DNA of 64,000 nucleotides from Anaerocolumna cellulosilytica (GCF_014218335.1 NZ_AP023367.1:5144001-5208000), one strand, 5' to 3'; positions 54,505-64,000 are shown, counted from the first letter of the stretch. The notes: a model not told the origin generated them from the sequence alone. Program-made: numbers and translations.

Positions 54505-55602
54505 CTATTTAGCAACTTGGGTTTCCATAAGAAATAAAATTGCTAATGCCTGTCCATAAGGCATAGATTTTATTTCAATGTCTTTATAGAACTGCTTAGT
54601 GTCTCTTCCCATAGCCGTTCCATAGGAAACCTGGTTTACGATTCCATCCTCTGTTATGTAACCTAACACCGGTTCTAATGCCTTTAAGGCACAGGCTTCA
54701 TAGGATTTATCCACCAATCCTAAATGCACGGAACGCAATATACCGTATGCAAAACCGCAAGTTGCACTCGTTTCTACATAGGAATCAGAATCATCAATTA
54801 GGGTATGCCACATACCGTTTTCTTCCTGGTATTTAGCCAAGCCTTCAATTTGGAAGGTAAGTGCTGCTGTCAGGAATTTCCGAAAGCTTGTTTCACAAGG
54901 TATCATGTTCAAAAACTCTGGTATTGCTATCGTTGCCCAGCAATTTCCTCTTCCCCAAAGTGCCTTTGTAAAGTTGTGATTGCCATTAAAGGTCCATCCG
55001 TGATACCATAAACCCGTATTTTTATCAGTTAAATATTTAATATGTATTAAAAACTGATATTTTGCTTCTTCAATGTATGTTTTGTTATTCGTTATTCTTC
55101 CGTAGTTTGCTAAAAAGAGCACTGTCATAACTAACGTATCATCCCAAAGTTCCTGTTCATTTAAGGTATCGGATGTGATATGCTGGAAACCGCCTTCCTT
55201 TGTCTTTGGAAGTCCTGTCATAATCCACTCTGCCCATTCCTGACACAGCTTTAAGAATTCTTCATTTTCTGTATGTTCCGCTACGTAGGATAAAGCCAGC
55301 ATGGGTGCACAGGTATTGATATTCTTAGAAGGCAGTCCGGTTTCAATCCGTTCTTTGTAATATTTTAAAAGTATATTAAGATATTCCTGGTTCTTTGTCT
55401 GCTCAAACAGCTTCCATAATCCATACAGGCCTACACCCTGTGTCCATTCCCAGAATTGGTATTTGGAGATATCGTCACCGGCTAGGTTTTTATCCTTCAT
55501 ATTTTCCAGAAAAATTGTATCATCTTCATATAAAACTTTCTGAAAACTTTTTACTAACCGGTCAAGATTCTCTTGTATTTTTACATTTGTGTCCTTAAGC
55601 AT
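54505..55602 (-). CDS. GH88/GH105-family unsaturated glucuronyl/rhamnogalacturonyl hydrolase
   Basis: 365 residues, alpha/alpha-barrel, no signal peptide. YQFWEWTQGVGLYGLWKLFEQT, INTCAPMLALSYV, ELWDDTLVMTVLFLANYG (catalytic Asp) and NFTKALWGRGNCWATIA match YteR-like enzymes. These remove the unsaturated uronic acid from oligosaccharides released by pectate or rhamnogalacturonan lyases. GH105 is more likely than GH88. The start overlaps the stop of the 818-residue gene by eight bases (ATGCTTAA), so the two are coupled. No lyase is seen in this window. Confidence 0.9.
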   Translation of the reverse strand: MLKDTNVKIQENLDRLVKSFQKVLYEDDTIFLENMKDKNLAGDDISKYQFWEWTQGVGLYGLWKLFEQTKNQEYLNILLKYYKERIETGLPSKNINTCAPMLALSYVAEHTENEEFLKLCQEWAEWIMTGLPKTKEGGFQHITSDTLNEQELWDDTLVMTVLFLANYGRITNNKTYIEEAKYQFLIHIKYLTDKNTGLWYHGWTFNGNHNFTKALWGRGNCWATIAIPEFLNMIPCETSFRKFLTAALTFQIEGLAKYQEENGMWHTLIDDSDSYVETSATCGFAYGILRSVHLGLVDKSYEACALKALEPVLGYITEDGIVNQVSYGTAMGRDTKQFYKDIEIKSMPYGQALAILFLMETQVAK

Positions 55603-58051
55603 GTGATAAAATCCCTTTCTTAATTTCTATCTCTGGTTTATGGCAGTATTCTATTCTTTCATTTTCTACGTACAACTCACGCAGAGCTTTTACTTTTACT
55701 TCCCCGTATTGTATATCATTAACTGTTACCGAAAGATTTCCGTCATAACTAATATTTGTGTGTTTTAATGTCTCACAAAAGTTTTCGAAGCTTATAAACT
55801 CTTCCCTTGAGCCTCCCTTTATAATTACACAATGATTTAGGCCTAGGGATATAACTTCTTTACCGGTATTGGCTCCCTCTGTTACAAGCTGATAACCGTT
55901 ATTGAAATAAGTTCCCATGTAGGCATCACCGTTTCGTAAAAATAACCAGCTTCCTTCTATTTTAAACGCTTCATAATCATACATTGGCGTATAGCCATGG
56001 ATATAGTGTACCAGCTCGTTTTCATCAATATGGAACAAAAGTATCATAAGATTTTTGTACTGTTCTATATAAGGGTTGGTTCCATTGCCGGACCAGTATG
56101 CCGGACGATTTCCTCCGCTGTATGGTCTCTCTCCCGGATGGTTAATAAAAAACTGGGCAGAATTTTTCCCGAAAGCAATATTCATCAGATGTTGTTGGTG
56201 CCCATGTTCAAATGCCTTATATCCTTTAACAGAAGCCATAAAATACTGACTCGTCTTATAATAATAGGTCTTAACCCTGTTAATTCCCTGATCAAGTTCC
56301 GCGCTTATCCAGCCTCTTGGCTGTACTTTTGTATCTTCTGAAAAGTTCGGAGGCAGATAATCGGATAAGCAGTATAAGGTCACAGCTCTTGAATTTAGCG
56401 TAAGGTGACCTACACCTGTTGTAACCCATTCCAAAAAATTAGGTTCAATCTGCTCCCTTGCTTTGAGAGTTTCTTCATATGCCCGTCCATAACTAGAACT
56501 CATAACACCTTCAAACATGTTATAGCTAATAATACGGAAGGTATAGTCTAGAGCCTTTTTAGCGATATCTTTCATATCTTTATCCGGTGCCATTTCATAC
56601 AGGACAAAAAATCCGATTAAATCTACGGGAATATAAGTAGCAGAATTCCATTCTGCATATCCGTATTGAAAGAAGGTATGAAACCAGTCCATAAGGCGCT
56701 TTTTACCAATCGCATATTGTTCTTTACCTTTTCGTCCGCTAACGGTAAAGGTATCATCCGGATATAATCCGCCGCCCAGATATTGAGCCAGATGGAACAG
56801 CATGGCATGATTTTCACTAAAATACCACATAACATCATTACCCGGCTCATCAATCCAATAACGGAAGCCAAGAACCAATTGATGGATTTCTTCATATAAC
56901 TCATCACTAATATATTCTCTGTATCTTTTTGCCAGCATCATCATCGCTGCAAGGTAAAAGTCAGAGCAGTCTTCTTTTTTAGAAATCTTCATGAAACTAT
57001 TTCTAAAATATATATCCGCTTCTTTTGTCCATTTCTTCTTTGTTTCAAGAATAGCCATGGTAGTTATTATCACATCTGCACCATAATCACTGATAAAGGA
57101 AAGTGCCTGCTGTTTTCTCTCTTCCACCGTTTTTCCCGGGTGAAAAGGAATAAAGTCCTTTGGCATTACGGAGATTCTTAAATCTCTTGCTATGGGATAC
57201 CTGCCCGCCATTGCCTTCACTAACACCTTGTATGCTCCAACCTTAAGGCCTGTAACGGGTCCGAAATCAATCTCTGATTTATCCGTATACGCTGTTCCGG
57301 TTAATACGTCGTTGTGTTTGCCAATACCCTTTCCCTTATCATCGGTTAAATACAGGGTAACTTCATTCTTTAACAGGCTTTTGTCATACTGTAGAATTAG
57401 ATTCCCTTCCCGGTAACCATCCTTTTCAAAATAACAGCTCTTTAAAAATCTTTCTGTCTGTAAAACCAGTTCGGCCCTTTCTTCCAGTTCAATAACGCCA
57501 AAGATAGGAGTTCCTCCCTTATAACGCATCTCAAAGTAGAAAAAGACATCTCTTTCTGCCAGTTCGTCTGCATAAACTGCTATTTCATTAAGTCCTTGTT
57601 TCAGAGCAAGCTCTATGGTCTTTTTGCCGGGAATGTTTCTGGTGTAAGGGGTAAAGCATTCTACTTCCTTCTGATTTACCCAGATTTTCATTCCGCCACA
57701 GGTGTATAATTCAAAAGGATACTTTCCTGCCTTTTCCACAAAAATATGTGTTTTCGCATTTGTCCAAATATAATGTGGTGTATGAATAAAGGTTGTAAAA
57801 TCTATCCTATTATTTTCAAAGGGAAAAAATACTCTGTCATAGCTTCCGTTATAATAGGAAACATTTTCTATCTTATTAACCTTTAGAAACTCTTCTCGGA
57901 CAGGGTAAACAATCTGAACATAACCCTCCTCCAGATTAACATCCGCTTCAAAGGTTTTATAAGGTGATGCAAAAGGTTCTCGCTTCATATCTGTAATCCA
58001 CCATCTGCTGATGGATTCGTCATAACCGATGGCGTATTTTAATTGATTCAC
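55595..58051 (-). CDS. Large alpha/alpha-toroid-like protein of the pectin locus, unrecognised
   Basis: 818 residues, no signal peptide. Residues about 1-175 and 180-300 are beta-rich, like carbohydrate-binding or PA14-type modules (YNGSYDRVFFPFENN, GGMKIWVNQKEVECF). About 310-620 is helical, with DVMWYFSENHAMLFH, FGYAEWNSATYIP-type patterns (QYGYAEWNSATY), EGVMSSSYGRAYEE and RAVTLYCLSDYLPP; about 630-800 returns to beta-sandwich. This order resembles toroid-plus-sandwich lyases and hydrolases, but I know no named family. GTG start with AAGGAG eight bases before. Co-translated with GH88/105, so a role in the same substrate is likely. Confidence 0.75.
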   Translation of the reverse strand: MNQLKYAIGYDESISRWWITDMKREPFASPYKTFEADVNLEEGYVQIVYPVREEFLKVNKIENVSYYNGSYDRVFFPFENNRIDFTTFIHTPHYIWTNAKTHIFVEKAGKYPFELYTCGGMKIWVNQKEVECFTPYTRNIPGKKTIELALKQGLNEIAVYADELAERDVFFYFEMRYKGGTPIFGVIELEERAELVLQTERFLKSCYFEKDGYREGNLILQYDKSLLKNEVTLYLTDDKGKGIGKHNDVLTGTAYTDKSEIDFGPVTGLKVGAYKVLVKAMAGRYPIARDLRISVMPKDFIPFHPGKTVEERKQQALSFISDYGADVIITTMAILETKKKWTKEADIYFRNSFMKISKKEDCSDFYLAAMMMLAKRYREYISDELYEEIHQLVLGFRYWIDEPGNDVMWYFSENHAMLFHLAQYLGGGLYPDDTFTVSGRKGKEQYAIGKKRLMDWFHTFFQYGYAEWNSATYIPVDLIGFFVLYEMAPDKDMKDIAKKALDYTFRIISYNMFEGVMSSSYGRAYEETLKAREQIEPNFLEWVTTGVGHLTLNSRAVTLYCLSDYLPPNFSEDTKVQPRGWISAELDQGINRVKTYYYKTSQYFMASVKGYKAFEHGHQQHLMNIAFGKNSAQFFINHPGERPYSGGNRPAYWSGNGTNPYIEQYKNLMILLFHIDENELVHYIHGYTPMYDYEAFKIEGSWLFLRNGDAYMGTYFNNGYQLVTEGANTGKEVISLGLNHCVIIKGGSREEFISFENFCETLKHTNISYDGNLSVTVNDIQYGEVKVKALRELYVENERIEYCHKPEIEIKKGILSHA

Positions 58052-58176
58052 AACAACATCTCCTTTGGGAAAGCATATTTTTTTACAGAAAATTTATTTG
58101 TTCTTTATCATTTATTTTATTGCCATTGCCAGCTCATATATGCTTTTAAATGGCATTTATTGATTTGACATGGTTT

Positions 58177-58206
58177 ATTATCCTTTACTTTGATTCAGTA
58201 TATCAA
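58177..58206 (-). promoter_or_regulatory. Probable promoter of the 818-residue gene operon
   Basis: On the minus strand TTGATA (58201-58206), 18-base spacer, GATAAT (58177-58182), about 125 bases before the GTG start. Confidence 0.5.
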
Positions 58207-58254
58207 TTCGAACAAAGATAATCTATACAAAATTTGTTTATTTTGCTTTTTTTA

Positions 58255-58283
58255 TTGCATTTTTTGCTTTTTCTGACTATAAT
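58255..58283 (+). promoter_or_regulatory. Promoter of the AraC-type regulator
   Basis: TTGCAT (58255-58260), 17-base spacer, TATAAT (58278-58283). The divergent promoter lies about 50 bases away, so one bound regulator could affect both. Confidence 0.65.
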
Positions 58284-58397
58284 AAAATTGATTATGCAAA
58301 AAATGTCGAAAACACAACTATCCTTGTTTCAGACACTGACAAAACACTTTACTCAGGTATCTCATCCTGGCTTACTAGAAAATTACGAGGTATTTTT

Positions 58398-59312
58398 ATG
58401 CTGCTTAATGACTTAGTTTTATACGAAAGAGAACATATTACCGAAATTAATGAGCAGGGCAACCCCTTTTATTATTTTATTGATTATGATGAGCGTTCCT
58501 ACAATATAAATATGGAATTCCAGCATTTTCATCAGTTCTATGAGCTGTGTATACTTTTAGATAACGCCGCAGACCATCTGATTGAAGGTGATATTTATGA
58601 CCTTCAATTCGGTGATATCGTAGCTCTTAGGCCATCCTTACTTCACAAAACCCAGTACCCACATGGATCCGCAAAAAAACGCATCATTATAAACTTTACC
58701 TTTCCTATGGATGTACCTGGGATAGCAGAGGATTACAGGACCCTATTGTCAATCTTTGATAAGCCTATTCCTATCTATCGCTTTGAAGGAAAATACAAAA
58801 CCGAAATATTTGAAATTCTAAATGATATATTCCGCCTCACAAAGACAAAAAGTTCCATCGGTAACCTGTTAATCCATACCAAGTTTGTGGAATTTCTTAC
58901 TAAAATATATCAAAACCGGGAACAAAACGTGTATGTTGTACATTCTTCCAAGGATAACCTGACCAGTAAAATATACTCCATTACCTCTTATATCCATGAA
59001 CATTATACAGAGGATTTATCCTTAGAGTTTCTTGCAAAGTACTTTTATATCAGCACCTATTACCTGTCACATCAGTTTAAAAAAATAACTGGTTTTACTC
59101 TAAACAGTTACATTCAGATGACAAGAATTCGCAATGCCCAGCAGCTTTTATTATCAACGGATATGAAAATAACCGAAATATCTGATGCCTGCGGTTTCTC
59201 TAGTTTTTCACAGTTTAACAGAACATTTAATAAGTACTGTAATACATCACCCTCTAAATTTAAATCCAATAAAGGCGGCAAGGCCATGCTATCCTATGCC
59301 CGCTCAGAATAA
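58398..59312 (+). CDS. AraC-family transcriptional regulator
   Basis: 304 residues. The N-terminal cupin-like sensor (residues about 20-130) has FQHFHQFYELCILLDNAADHLIEGDIYDLQFGDIVALRP. Two helix-turn-helix units at the C-terminus: DLSLEFLAKYFYISTYYLSHQFKKITGFTLNSYI and MKITEISDACGFSSFSQFNRTFNKYCNTSPSKF. It is the likely sugar-responsive activator of the pectin locus. GAGG lies seven to eight bases before the ATG. It is divergent from the toroid gene and convergent with the PHP gene. Confidence 0.92.
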   Translation: MLLNDLVLYEREHITEINEQGNPFYYFIDYDERSYNINMEFQHFHQFYELCILLDNAADHLIEGDIYDLQFGDIVALRPSLLHKTQYPHGSAKKRIIINFTFPMDVPGIAEDYRTLLSIFDKPIPIYRFEGKYKTEIFEILNDIFRLTKTKSSIGNLLIHTKFVEFLTKIYQNREQNVYVVHSSKDNLTSKIYSITSYIHEHYTEDLSLEFLAKYFYISTYYLSHQFKKITGFTLNSYIQMTRIRNAQQLLLSTDMKITEISDACGFSSFSQFNRTFNKYCNTSPSKFKSNKGGKAMLSYARSE

Positions 59313-59321
59313 CCAGGTATC

Positions 59322-59357
59322 GGCAAACCCCAAAGAAATACCCATAAGGGGTTGCCA
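59322..59357. terminator. Hairpin between convergent AraC and PHP genes
   Basis: GGCAAACCCC (59322-59331) pairs with GGGGTTGCC (59348-59356) with one bulge. No T-run, so termination is uncertain. Confidence 0.4.
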
Positions 59358-59364
59358 TATCTAC

Positions 59365-60993
59365 CTATGCAATAAAAATAGGATTGGTAATTGCCAGATT
59401 GGTACAATCCTCATAGGCTTCAAAATAAACCCAATCTTTATCCTGCACCTGAATGGTAACTACCCGGCTGTAATCATAGAATCCTTTTATCTGATTTATA
59501 TTTTCCAGTACTATTGTCTCTGTTCTGCCCCCTGACTGATGGATTATAAGCCTTTTTAAAGGACGGTTTGCCAACAGCCTTATTAAGACCTCAAGTTCTT
59601 TCTCCTCTTTATGCACTGTTTCTCCCGGACCTTTTCCTTCTATGGTTGGCAGTAGAATCGGCCCATTCGTTAAGAAGCTGTGACCCTTTTTTAGACTTGC
59701 TAATAAGTACTTGGATGTTCTTGTACCATTCACCTTTGTATAAGTTCTGACACAGCCGCTGGTTAAGGTGGTTTTGGCCCACTTTTCTAAAATCGGCATA
59801 ACCTTATCATATAATAAAATAAGGGGATCTGCCTTTTTTAAAAGTTCCTTGCAGAACTCCCCCCTATAATCCCTTACTATGCCAACAAGCCAGGTTATCT
59901 GCCTAAAATATTCTACGTAATCATCTGCTTTTATATTATGCGTGTCGCTGCCGGTGGTAGCGGGAATGAATCTGCCTTCCGTAAGCAATTCCTTCCATAA
60001 TCCATATGCCTCCCAATTAGTACTTCCTGGCACCATAGGGTTGGAACCATTCCATATTTCTATGGTTTCGAAAATATTTATCATATCGTGAAACTTGGGA
60101 TTCCAGGATATTGCCTTCTGACGGTCTCTTGGATGATTTAATTGAGGTAATCCGGATAGTTCTTTAATCCGGTTGGTAATGCTATAGAATTCCTCTCTTA
60201 AATACTCCTCCGCTCGCTCTTCTTCTTTCGGAATCCGATAGATAATATCCTCCTCTACTCCAAGTGACAAAACATGTCCGTTAGATGTGGATATCTCCTT
60301 GGAGATAATGGGTGTAAAGTCAGCCGTTTCCTGCTTTCTCCACTCCCCATGATTCTTTACATTATGGTGATCACTTAAGGCACCAAAGGTAAGTCCCATA
60401 GCCTGCATGGAATGAGCCACCTCCTCCGGTGATTCTACCACCGGGTCAGTCCCCCCATGAAGTCTGCTGCTGTATACACTATGATGATGCAAATCTCCTG
60501 CATACCAGCCCTCCTCTGATAGATTAATAAAGCGTCTTATATAAAAACGATGGCAAGCGGGTTCCTCCTCTAAAGCTATTATTTCTTTTGTCAAGATTTC
60601 ATACTCTGAACCCTTAGAAACCTCTACTAAGTATCTGCCGGCAGGAACTTCTTCACTGGTTTTTCCCTCTGTGTTGGTGTAGCTTCTATAGAAGGTCAAA
60701 TCACCTGTATTAAAAGAAAAATTATTTTGATTCATACCCTCCGGTAACGGATAAAATTTAACCTGTGCTACCATTCCTTTTCCGGTTTCATTGCATACCT
60801 CCACCGTTATAGGTACCTTTTTTCTGTTTTCAGATTCCGGCAGTCGATACCCTCTTTCATTCAAGGCACCTGTCAGTTCTTCTAAATTACAGCAGAGCTG
60901 GTTCGGTTCAAGCTCATTCAAAAAAACCTCATCCGATACTTCCATACCTCTAATACAATCAACTGCGGTAGACAAAAATTTTTTAAGCTTCAT
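59365..60993 (-). CDS. CehA/McbA-family PHP-domain metallohydrolase
   Basis: 542 residues. N-terminal region about 1-165 is beta-rich (Ig-like). PHP domain from about 168: DLHHHSVYSS, FGALSDHHN, TPIISKEIS, LPQLNHPRD and TTGSDTHN supply the metal-binding His/Asp/Glu set. CehA-type enzymes hydrolyse phosphoesters or carbamates; in carbohydrate loci the substrate is unknown. No signal peptide. It lies 14 bases after the GH38 stop and is convergent with the AraC gene, so co-transcribed with GH38. Confidence 0.85.
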   Translation of the reverse strand: MKLKKFLSTAVDCIRGMEVSDEVFLNELEPNQLCCNLEELTGALNERGYRLPESENRKKVPITVEVCNETGKGMVAQVKFYPLPEGMNQNNFSFNTGDLTFYRSYTNTEGKTSEEVPAGRYLVEVSKGSEYEILTKEIIALEEEPACHRFYIRRFINLSEEGWYAGDLHHHSVYSSRLHGGTDPVVESPEEVAHSMQAMGLTFGALSDHHNVKNHGEWRKQETADFTPIISKEISTSNGHVLSLGVEEDIIYRIPKEEERAEEYLREEFYSITNRIKELSGLPQLNHPRDRQKAISWNPKFHDMINIFETIEIWNGSNPMVPGSTNWEAYGLWKELLTEGRFIPATTGSDTHNIKADDYVEYFRQITWLVGIVRDYRGEFCKELLKKADPLILLYDKVMPILEKWAKTTLTSGCVRTYTKVNGTRTSKYLLASLKKGHSFLTNGPILLPTIEGKGPGETVHKEEKELEVLIRLLANRPLKRLIIHQSGGRTETIVLENINQIKGFYDYSRVVTIQVQDKDWVYFEAYEDCTNLAITNPIFIA

Positions 60994-61007
60994 CTTTTTC
61001 TCCTTTC

Positions 61008-64000
61008 CTAATCAGCGCTTCCTGCCTCAATATAAAAGGTAAGTATTTCATAGGGTTTAATATCTGCGTAAAAAGCATCCTCCTCTGTTAGTAGTTCTGT
61101 TTCCTTTTCTTCTAACAGATTGCAAAGATATACTTTATGAAGGGTAAGTCTTGAACTGATGGCTATTCTGGTTCTACGGTTTTTATATTCATATAATCTT
61201 AGAATATATCCCTTGCCATCCTCCGATTTTTTCACAACCTCTATCATACAATTATCCTGTTTTACAGAAAATAAAGATACCTCTGTACCTTTATCACCTT
61301 CTTGAGGAGACTGCCATCTGGCATATAAAGGCGTATTTAATGAATATGCCTCTAACTGGGTATTGCCTTCCCGCCAGCCGCCCATATGGGGATACAGTGA
61401 ATAGGTGAATTCATGAAAGCCCTGATCCGCATTTTTGTTGGGATACTGCCCACATTTAATTAGGGTAAGTCGCATATTACCATCTTTTATATCATGACCA
61501 TACTTACAGTCATTTAACAGGCTCACACCGTATCCATACTCAGATATATCCGCCCATTTGTGGGCACACACCTCAAATTTGGCCATATCCCAGGATGTAT
61601 TTTCATGCGTATTTCTTTCCACATTTCCATACTGGATGTCATAAGATGCCTTATCCGCATGGATGTCCACAGGAAATAGAACCTTTAAGAGCACCTGCTG
61701 TTCATGCCAGTCTATTTCTGTGTGAAAGTCTATTCTTCGGCTATAAGGGTATAAAAAGATATGCTGTTTTATAACAGAATCAAAATACGTTCTGGTTATC
61801 TGTATACCGATACGAACTGGCCCCCATTCTGTGATAACGGCTTCATTGAACTGGTTTATGATATAGAGTTTATCCCGGTGGTAAATATCAATATCCCAAT
61901 TTTCAAAGTCCATGGGGCGGTCTTCATAAATCTCCAGCACATTTCCTTTATATCCGGGCTTTATTACCTCTCTATCCGCCTTTTTATCCCATAGGGATAC
62001 AAGATGGTACTCTTCATCAAAAACCACCAGATAAAAGTCTGTCTCAATTACCCGCTCCGCTTCAAACCGTTTCTTTGCCGTTTTTATTTCCGCTTCCATG
62101 TCCGGCTTATAAGAATCCAAATATAGTACCTTAAAGCCCTTGCCAGGAATTCCTGCCACCTGGCAGATATACTCCTTAGAGTCAGGCAGCTTTTGGCATG
62201 CATAACGGTTCCCATATGCATCTGTTAGACTACTTATTTCATCTTTATAAGCCGATGATGGAGTAAATTGTATCCGGTCCTCTCTATGAAAGGATAGGGT
62301 ATTAAAGATTAACACCCCCTCTTTCTTTATGGCAAGCTTTGAACTAATATACTTTAACTTATTTTCAATCAGTTCAGAACCCTTTTTAAGAAGATTCTTG
62401 TAATCTATATCTGTCTGCTGATATACTGCTTCTATACTTGTTCCGGGTATAATATCATGGAACTGGTTTAACAGAATCTGCTTCCAGCCTCGCTCCAGCT
62501 CCACGGACGGATAGGCATCACCATAGCTCTCTGCCAGAACTGATAAGAATTCTAAATCCATATACATGGTTTCTGCCCTCCGGTTAAACCGCTTATTTTT
62601 TGCCATAGAAGTATAAGTTCCTCTGTGACACTCAAAATAAAGCTCACCAGACCATTTTGCTATATCTGCTCGATTTGTAACACACGCATTAAGCCTGTCA
62701 AAATAGTTACTCTGAAAGTCCATGGAAACCCTTGGAATTCCGGGTAATCCGTATTTTAAGCGGCTGTAATTCTTAAGCTGTTCTTCCGTAGGGCCTCCCC
62801 CTCCATCACCGAATCCAAAGGGGTGCAATGTCTCTTCACATAATTGCTTATCCTGATATCTACTCCAGTTACCAAGTACCTGATTACTTTCTAGACGTCC
62901 ATTATAAGTTGTCTGCTGATATGGATTTTTTCTAGCCAATATCTCCTTATCAAACGTCACATGCCCTGTAGTAGTAACAAGCTGGGTTAATACTTCCGAG
63001 CCATCTATTCCTTTCCATAAAAAAGTATCATGGGGCATCTTATTGTATTGATTCCAGTCGAGCTTTGTTGTGAAAAAATATGTAATACCACATTTTTTCA
63101 AAATCTGGGGAAGTGCTGCTGAATATCCGAATACATCCGGAAGCCACAGAGTTTTTGATTTTTTACCAAACTCCTCTTTAATAAACTTCGCGCCGTATAA
63201 AAACTGTCTTACTAAGGATTCACCTGAGGGAATATTGCAATCTGCCTCTAACCACATACCGCCATCAATCTCCCACCTGCCTTCTCGTATCCTATCTTTT
63301 ACTCTTTTATAGAGTTCAGGCTCTTTTTCTTTAAGAAACGCATAAAGCTGCGGCTGACTTGACATAAATTTGTATTCGGGATACTGGTCCATGTAATTTA
63401 GAACCGTTGAAAAACTACGTACCACTTTTTCTTTGGTCTGCTCAACACTCCAAAGCCATGCTACATCAATATGGGTATGGCCTATGGTGGTAACAACAGG
63501 CCCCTCTTCACAGCTATTGCTGTAGTACCTGCCTTTTAAAAAGGTGTTGGCTCTATGAAGACCTTCATAGAATTCTCTGGAATATATTTTCCTTAAATCC
63601 AGCAGGTTGATACCGGTCTTCATATCCTCCATAATTTTAACACGGTCTGTATTGTCTTTTTCAAGAACACAGGCAGTCCGAAAGAGATTTTTTAAGTTAT
63701 AATAAAAATCCTCTATTGCAAGGTCAAGGACCGCAAGCTCCGATTTTAGATACACTTTTTCCCGGTTTAGACCGCTGTAACCTAGCAGTGCAATTTCATA
63801 AACTGTACCAGGCACTGCACTTTTTGCAAGAAGAATATCCCTGTGGTTGACATCCAAACCTTGTCTGATTTTTCCGTCAACATAGCATAAAAATTGAGGG
63901 TTTGCTATATCCCAGCCCTCTTCATGACCGGTACCAATGCGGTATACCACATGTTCCCCTGCAAAGGACTTCGGTATGATTAAAGTTGTACGAAACCACA
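61008..64000 (-). CDS. GH38-family alpha-mannosidase, 5' end outside window
   Basis: The frame stays open to base 64000, so the start codon lies beyond the window; the GTG at 63950 is internal. At least 996 codons are seen. Catalytic features: TIGHTHIDVAWLW (zinc), WEIDGGMWLEADCNIPSGESLVRQF, LWLPDVFGYSAALPQIL with the nucleophilic Asp, QFHDIIPGTSIEAVY. The C-terminal beta domains end at ILTFYIEAGSAD. Cytoplasmic GH38 enzymes trim alpha-mannosides. No mannan gene is nearby, so its fit with the pectin cluster is unclear. AraC and PHP neighbours suggest joint control. Confidence 0.93.
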   Translation of the reverse strand, partial: WFRTTLIIPKSFAGEHVVYRIGTGHEEGWDIANPQFLCYVDGKIRQGLDVNHRDILLAKSAVPGTVYEIALLGYSGLNREKVYLKSELAVLDLAIEDFYYNLKNLFRTACVLEKDNTDRVKIMEDMKTGINLLDLRKIYSREFYEGLHRANTFLKGRYYSNSCEEGPVVTTIGHTHIDVAWLWSVEQTKEKVVRSFSTVLNYMDQYPEYKFMSSQPQLYAFLKEKEPELYKRVKDRIREGRWEIDGGMWLEADCNIPSGESLVRQFLYGAKFIKEEFGKKSKTLWLPDVFGYSAALPQILKKCGITYFFTTKLDWNQYNKMPHDTFLWKGIDGSEVLTQLVTTTGHVTFDKEILARKNPYQQTTYNGRLESNQVLGNWSRYQDKQLCEETLHPFGFGDGGGGPTEEQLKNYSRLKYGLPGIPRVSMDFQSNYFDRLNACVTNRADIAKWSGELYFECHRGTYTSMAKNKRFNRRAETMYMDLEFLSVLAESYGDAYPSVELERGWKQILLNQFHDIIPGTSIEAVYQQTDIDYKNLLKKGSELIENKLKYISSKLAIKKEGVLIFNTLSFHREDRIQFTPSSAYKDEISSLTDAYGNRYACQKLPDSKEYICQVAGIPGKGFKVLYLDSYKPDMEAEIKTAKKRFEAERVIETDFYLVVFDEEYHLVSLWDKKADREVIKPGYKGNVLEIYEDRPMDFENWDIDIYHRDKLYIINQFNEAVITEWGPVRIGIQITRTYFDSVIKQHIFLYPYSRRIDFHTEIDWHEQQVLLKVLFPVDIHADKASYDIQYGNVERNTHENTSWDMAKFEVCAHKWADISEYGYGVSLLNDCKYGHDIKDGNMRLTLIKCGQYPNKNADQGFHEFTYSLYPHMGGWREGNTQLEAYSLNTPLYARWQSPQEGDKGTEVSLFSVKQDNCMIEVVKKSEDGKGYILRLYEYKNRRTRIAISSRLTLHKVYLCNLLEEKETELLTEEDAFYADIKPYEILTFYIEAGSAD

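Overview
The window reads as chromosomal DNA of a low-GC, endospore-forming Firmicute of the Lachnospiraceae, probably a plant-polysaccharide degrader of the Clostridium phytofermentans type. This is inferred from AT-rich DNA, strong AGGAGG ribosome binding sites, CwlD and YwmB (sporulation genes), MecA, GdpP and a pectin-utilisation locus; no rRNA or tRNA gene was found to confirm it. Almost every gene lies on the minus strand. The exceptions are the proline-rich repeat protein, mecA, a small ferredoxin, an XRE regulator and an AraC regulator. Genes at both ends run out of the window.

Layout. 1-11 kb: an unrecognised anchored protein, a methyltransferase, a repeat protein, YwmB, the conserved sua5-ywlE-rpiB cluster, CwlD and a GH18 protein. 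11.4-16.4 kb: a Ser/Thr kinase paired with a stand-alone copy of its own C-terminal P-loop-like domain, mecA, a DUF1858 protein, ferredoxin and a MerR regulator. 16.6-20.6 kb: dnaB, rplI, gdpP. 20.9-32.0 kb: a complete Wzy-type capsule/exopolysaccharide operon (Wzz, BY-kinase homologue, small membrane protein, initiating sugar transferase, Alg14/Alg13-like pair, GT4, GT2, polymerase, GT14, pyruvyl transferase, flippase) with an XRE-type regulator facing it. 34-41 kb: gdhA, a small lipoprotein, a BspA-like surface protein and a DUF4163/DUF3298 protein. 40.9-42.0 kb: rpsR-ssb-rpsF. 42-50.5 kb: an ABC exporter pair, a nitronate monooxygenase-like enzyme, an MscS channel and a SulP transporter. 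50.7-64 kb: a pectin/rhamnogalacturonan locus (GH43, GH28, MFS, GH88/105, a large toroid-like protein, AraC regulator, PHP-domain hydrolase, GH38).

How they work together. The capsule genes and several surface proteins sit between rpsR and gdpP, which in many Firmicutes are near neighbours in one string from rpsF to dnaB, so this looks like an insertion into a conserved replication/ribosome locus. The capsule operon appears complete from initiation to export, but its BY-kinase homologue has lost both nucleotide-binding motifs. The carbohydrate locus has depolymerising enzymes, an importer and its own regulator.

Best candidates for something undescribed: (i) a two-hairpin element found just upstream of at least three and probably four minus-strand genes (gdhA, gdpP, GH28, and the left-edge gene); (ii) the kinase plus lysine-less P-loop pair; (iii) the degenerate BY-kinase in an otherwise intact capsule operon; (iv) the 818-residue protein of the pectin locus; (v) a family of related palindromic terminators with compensatory changes at 36-41 kb.
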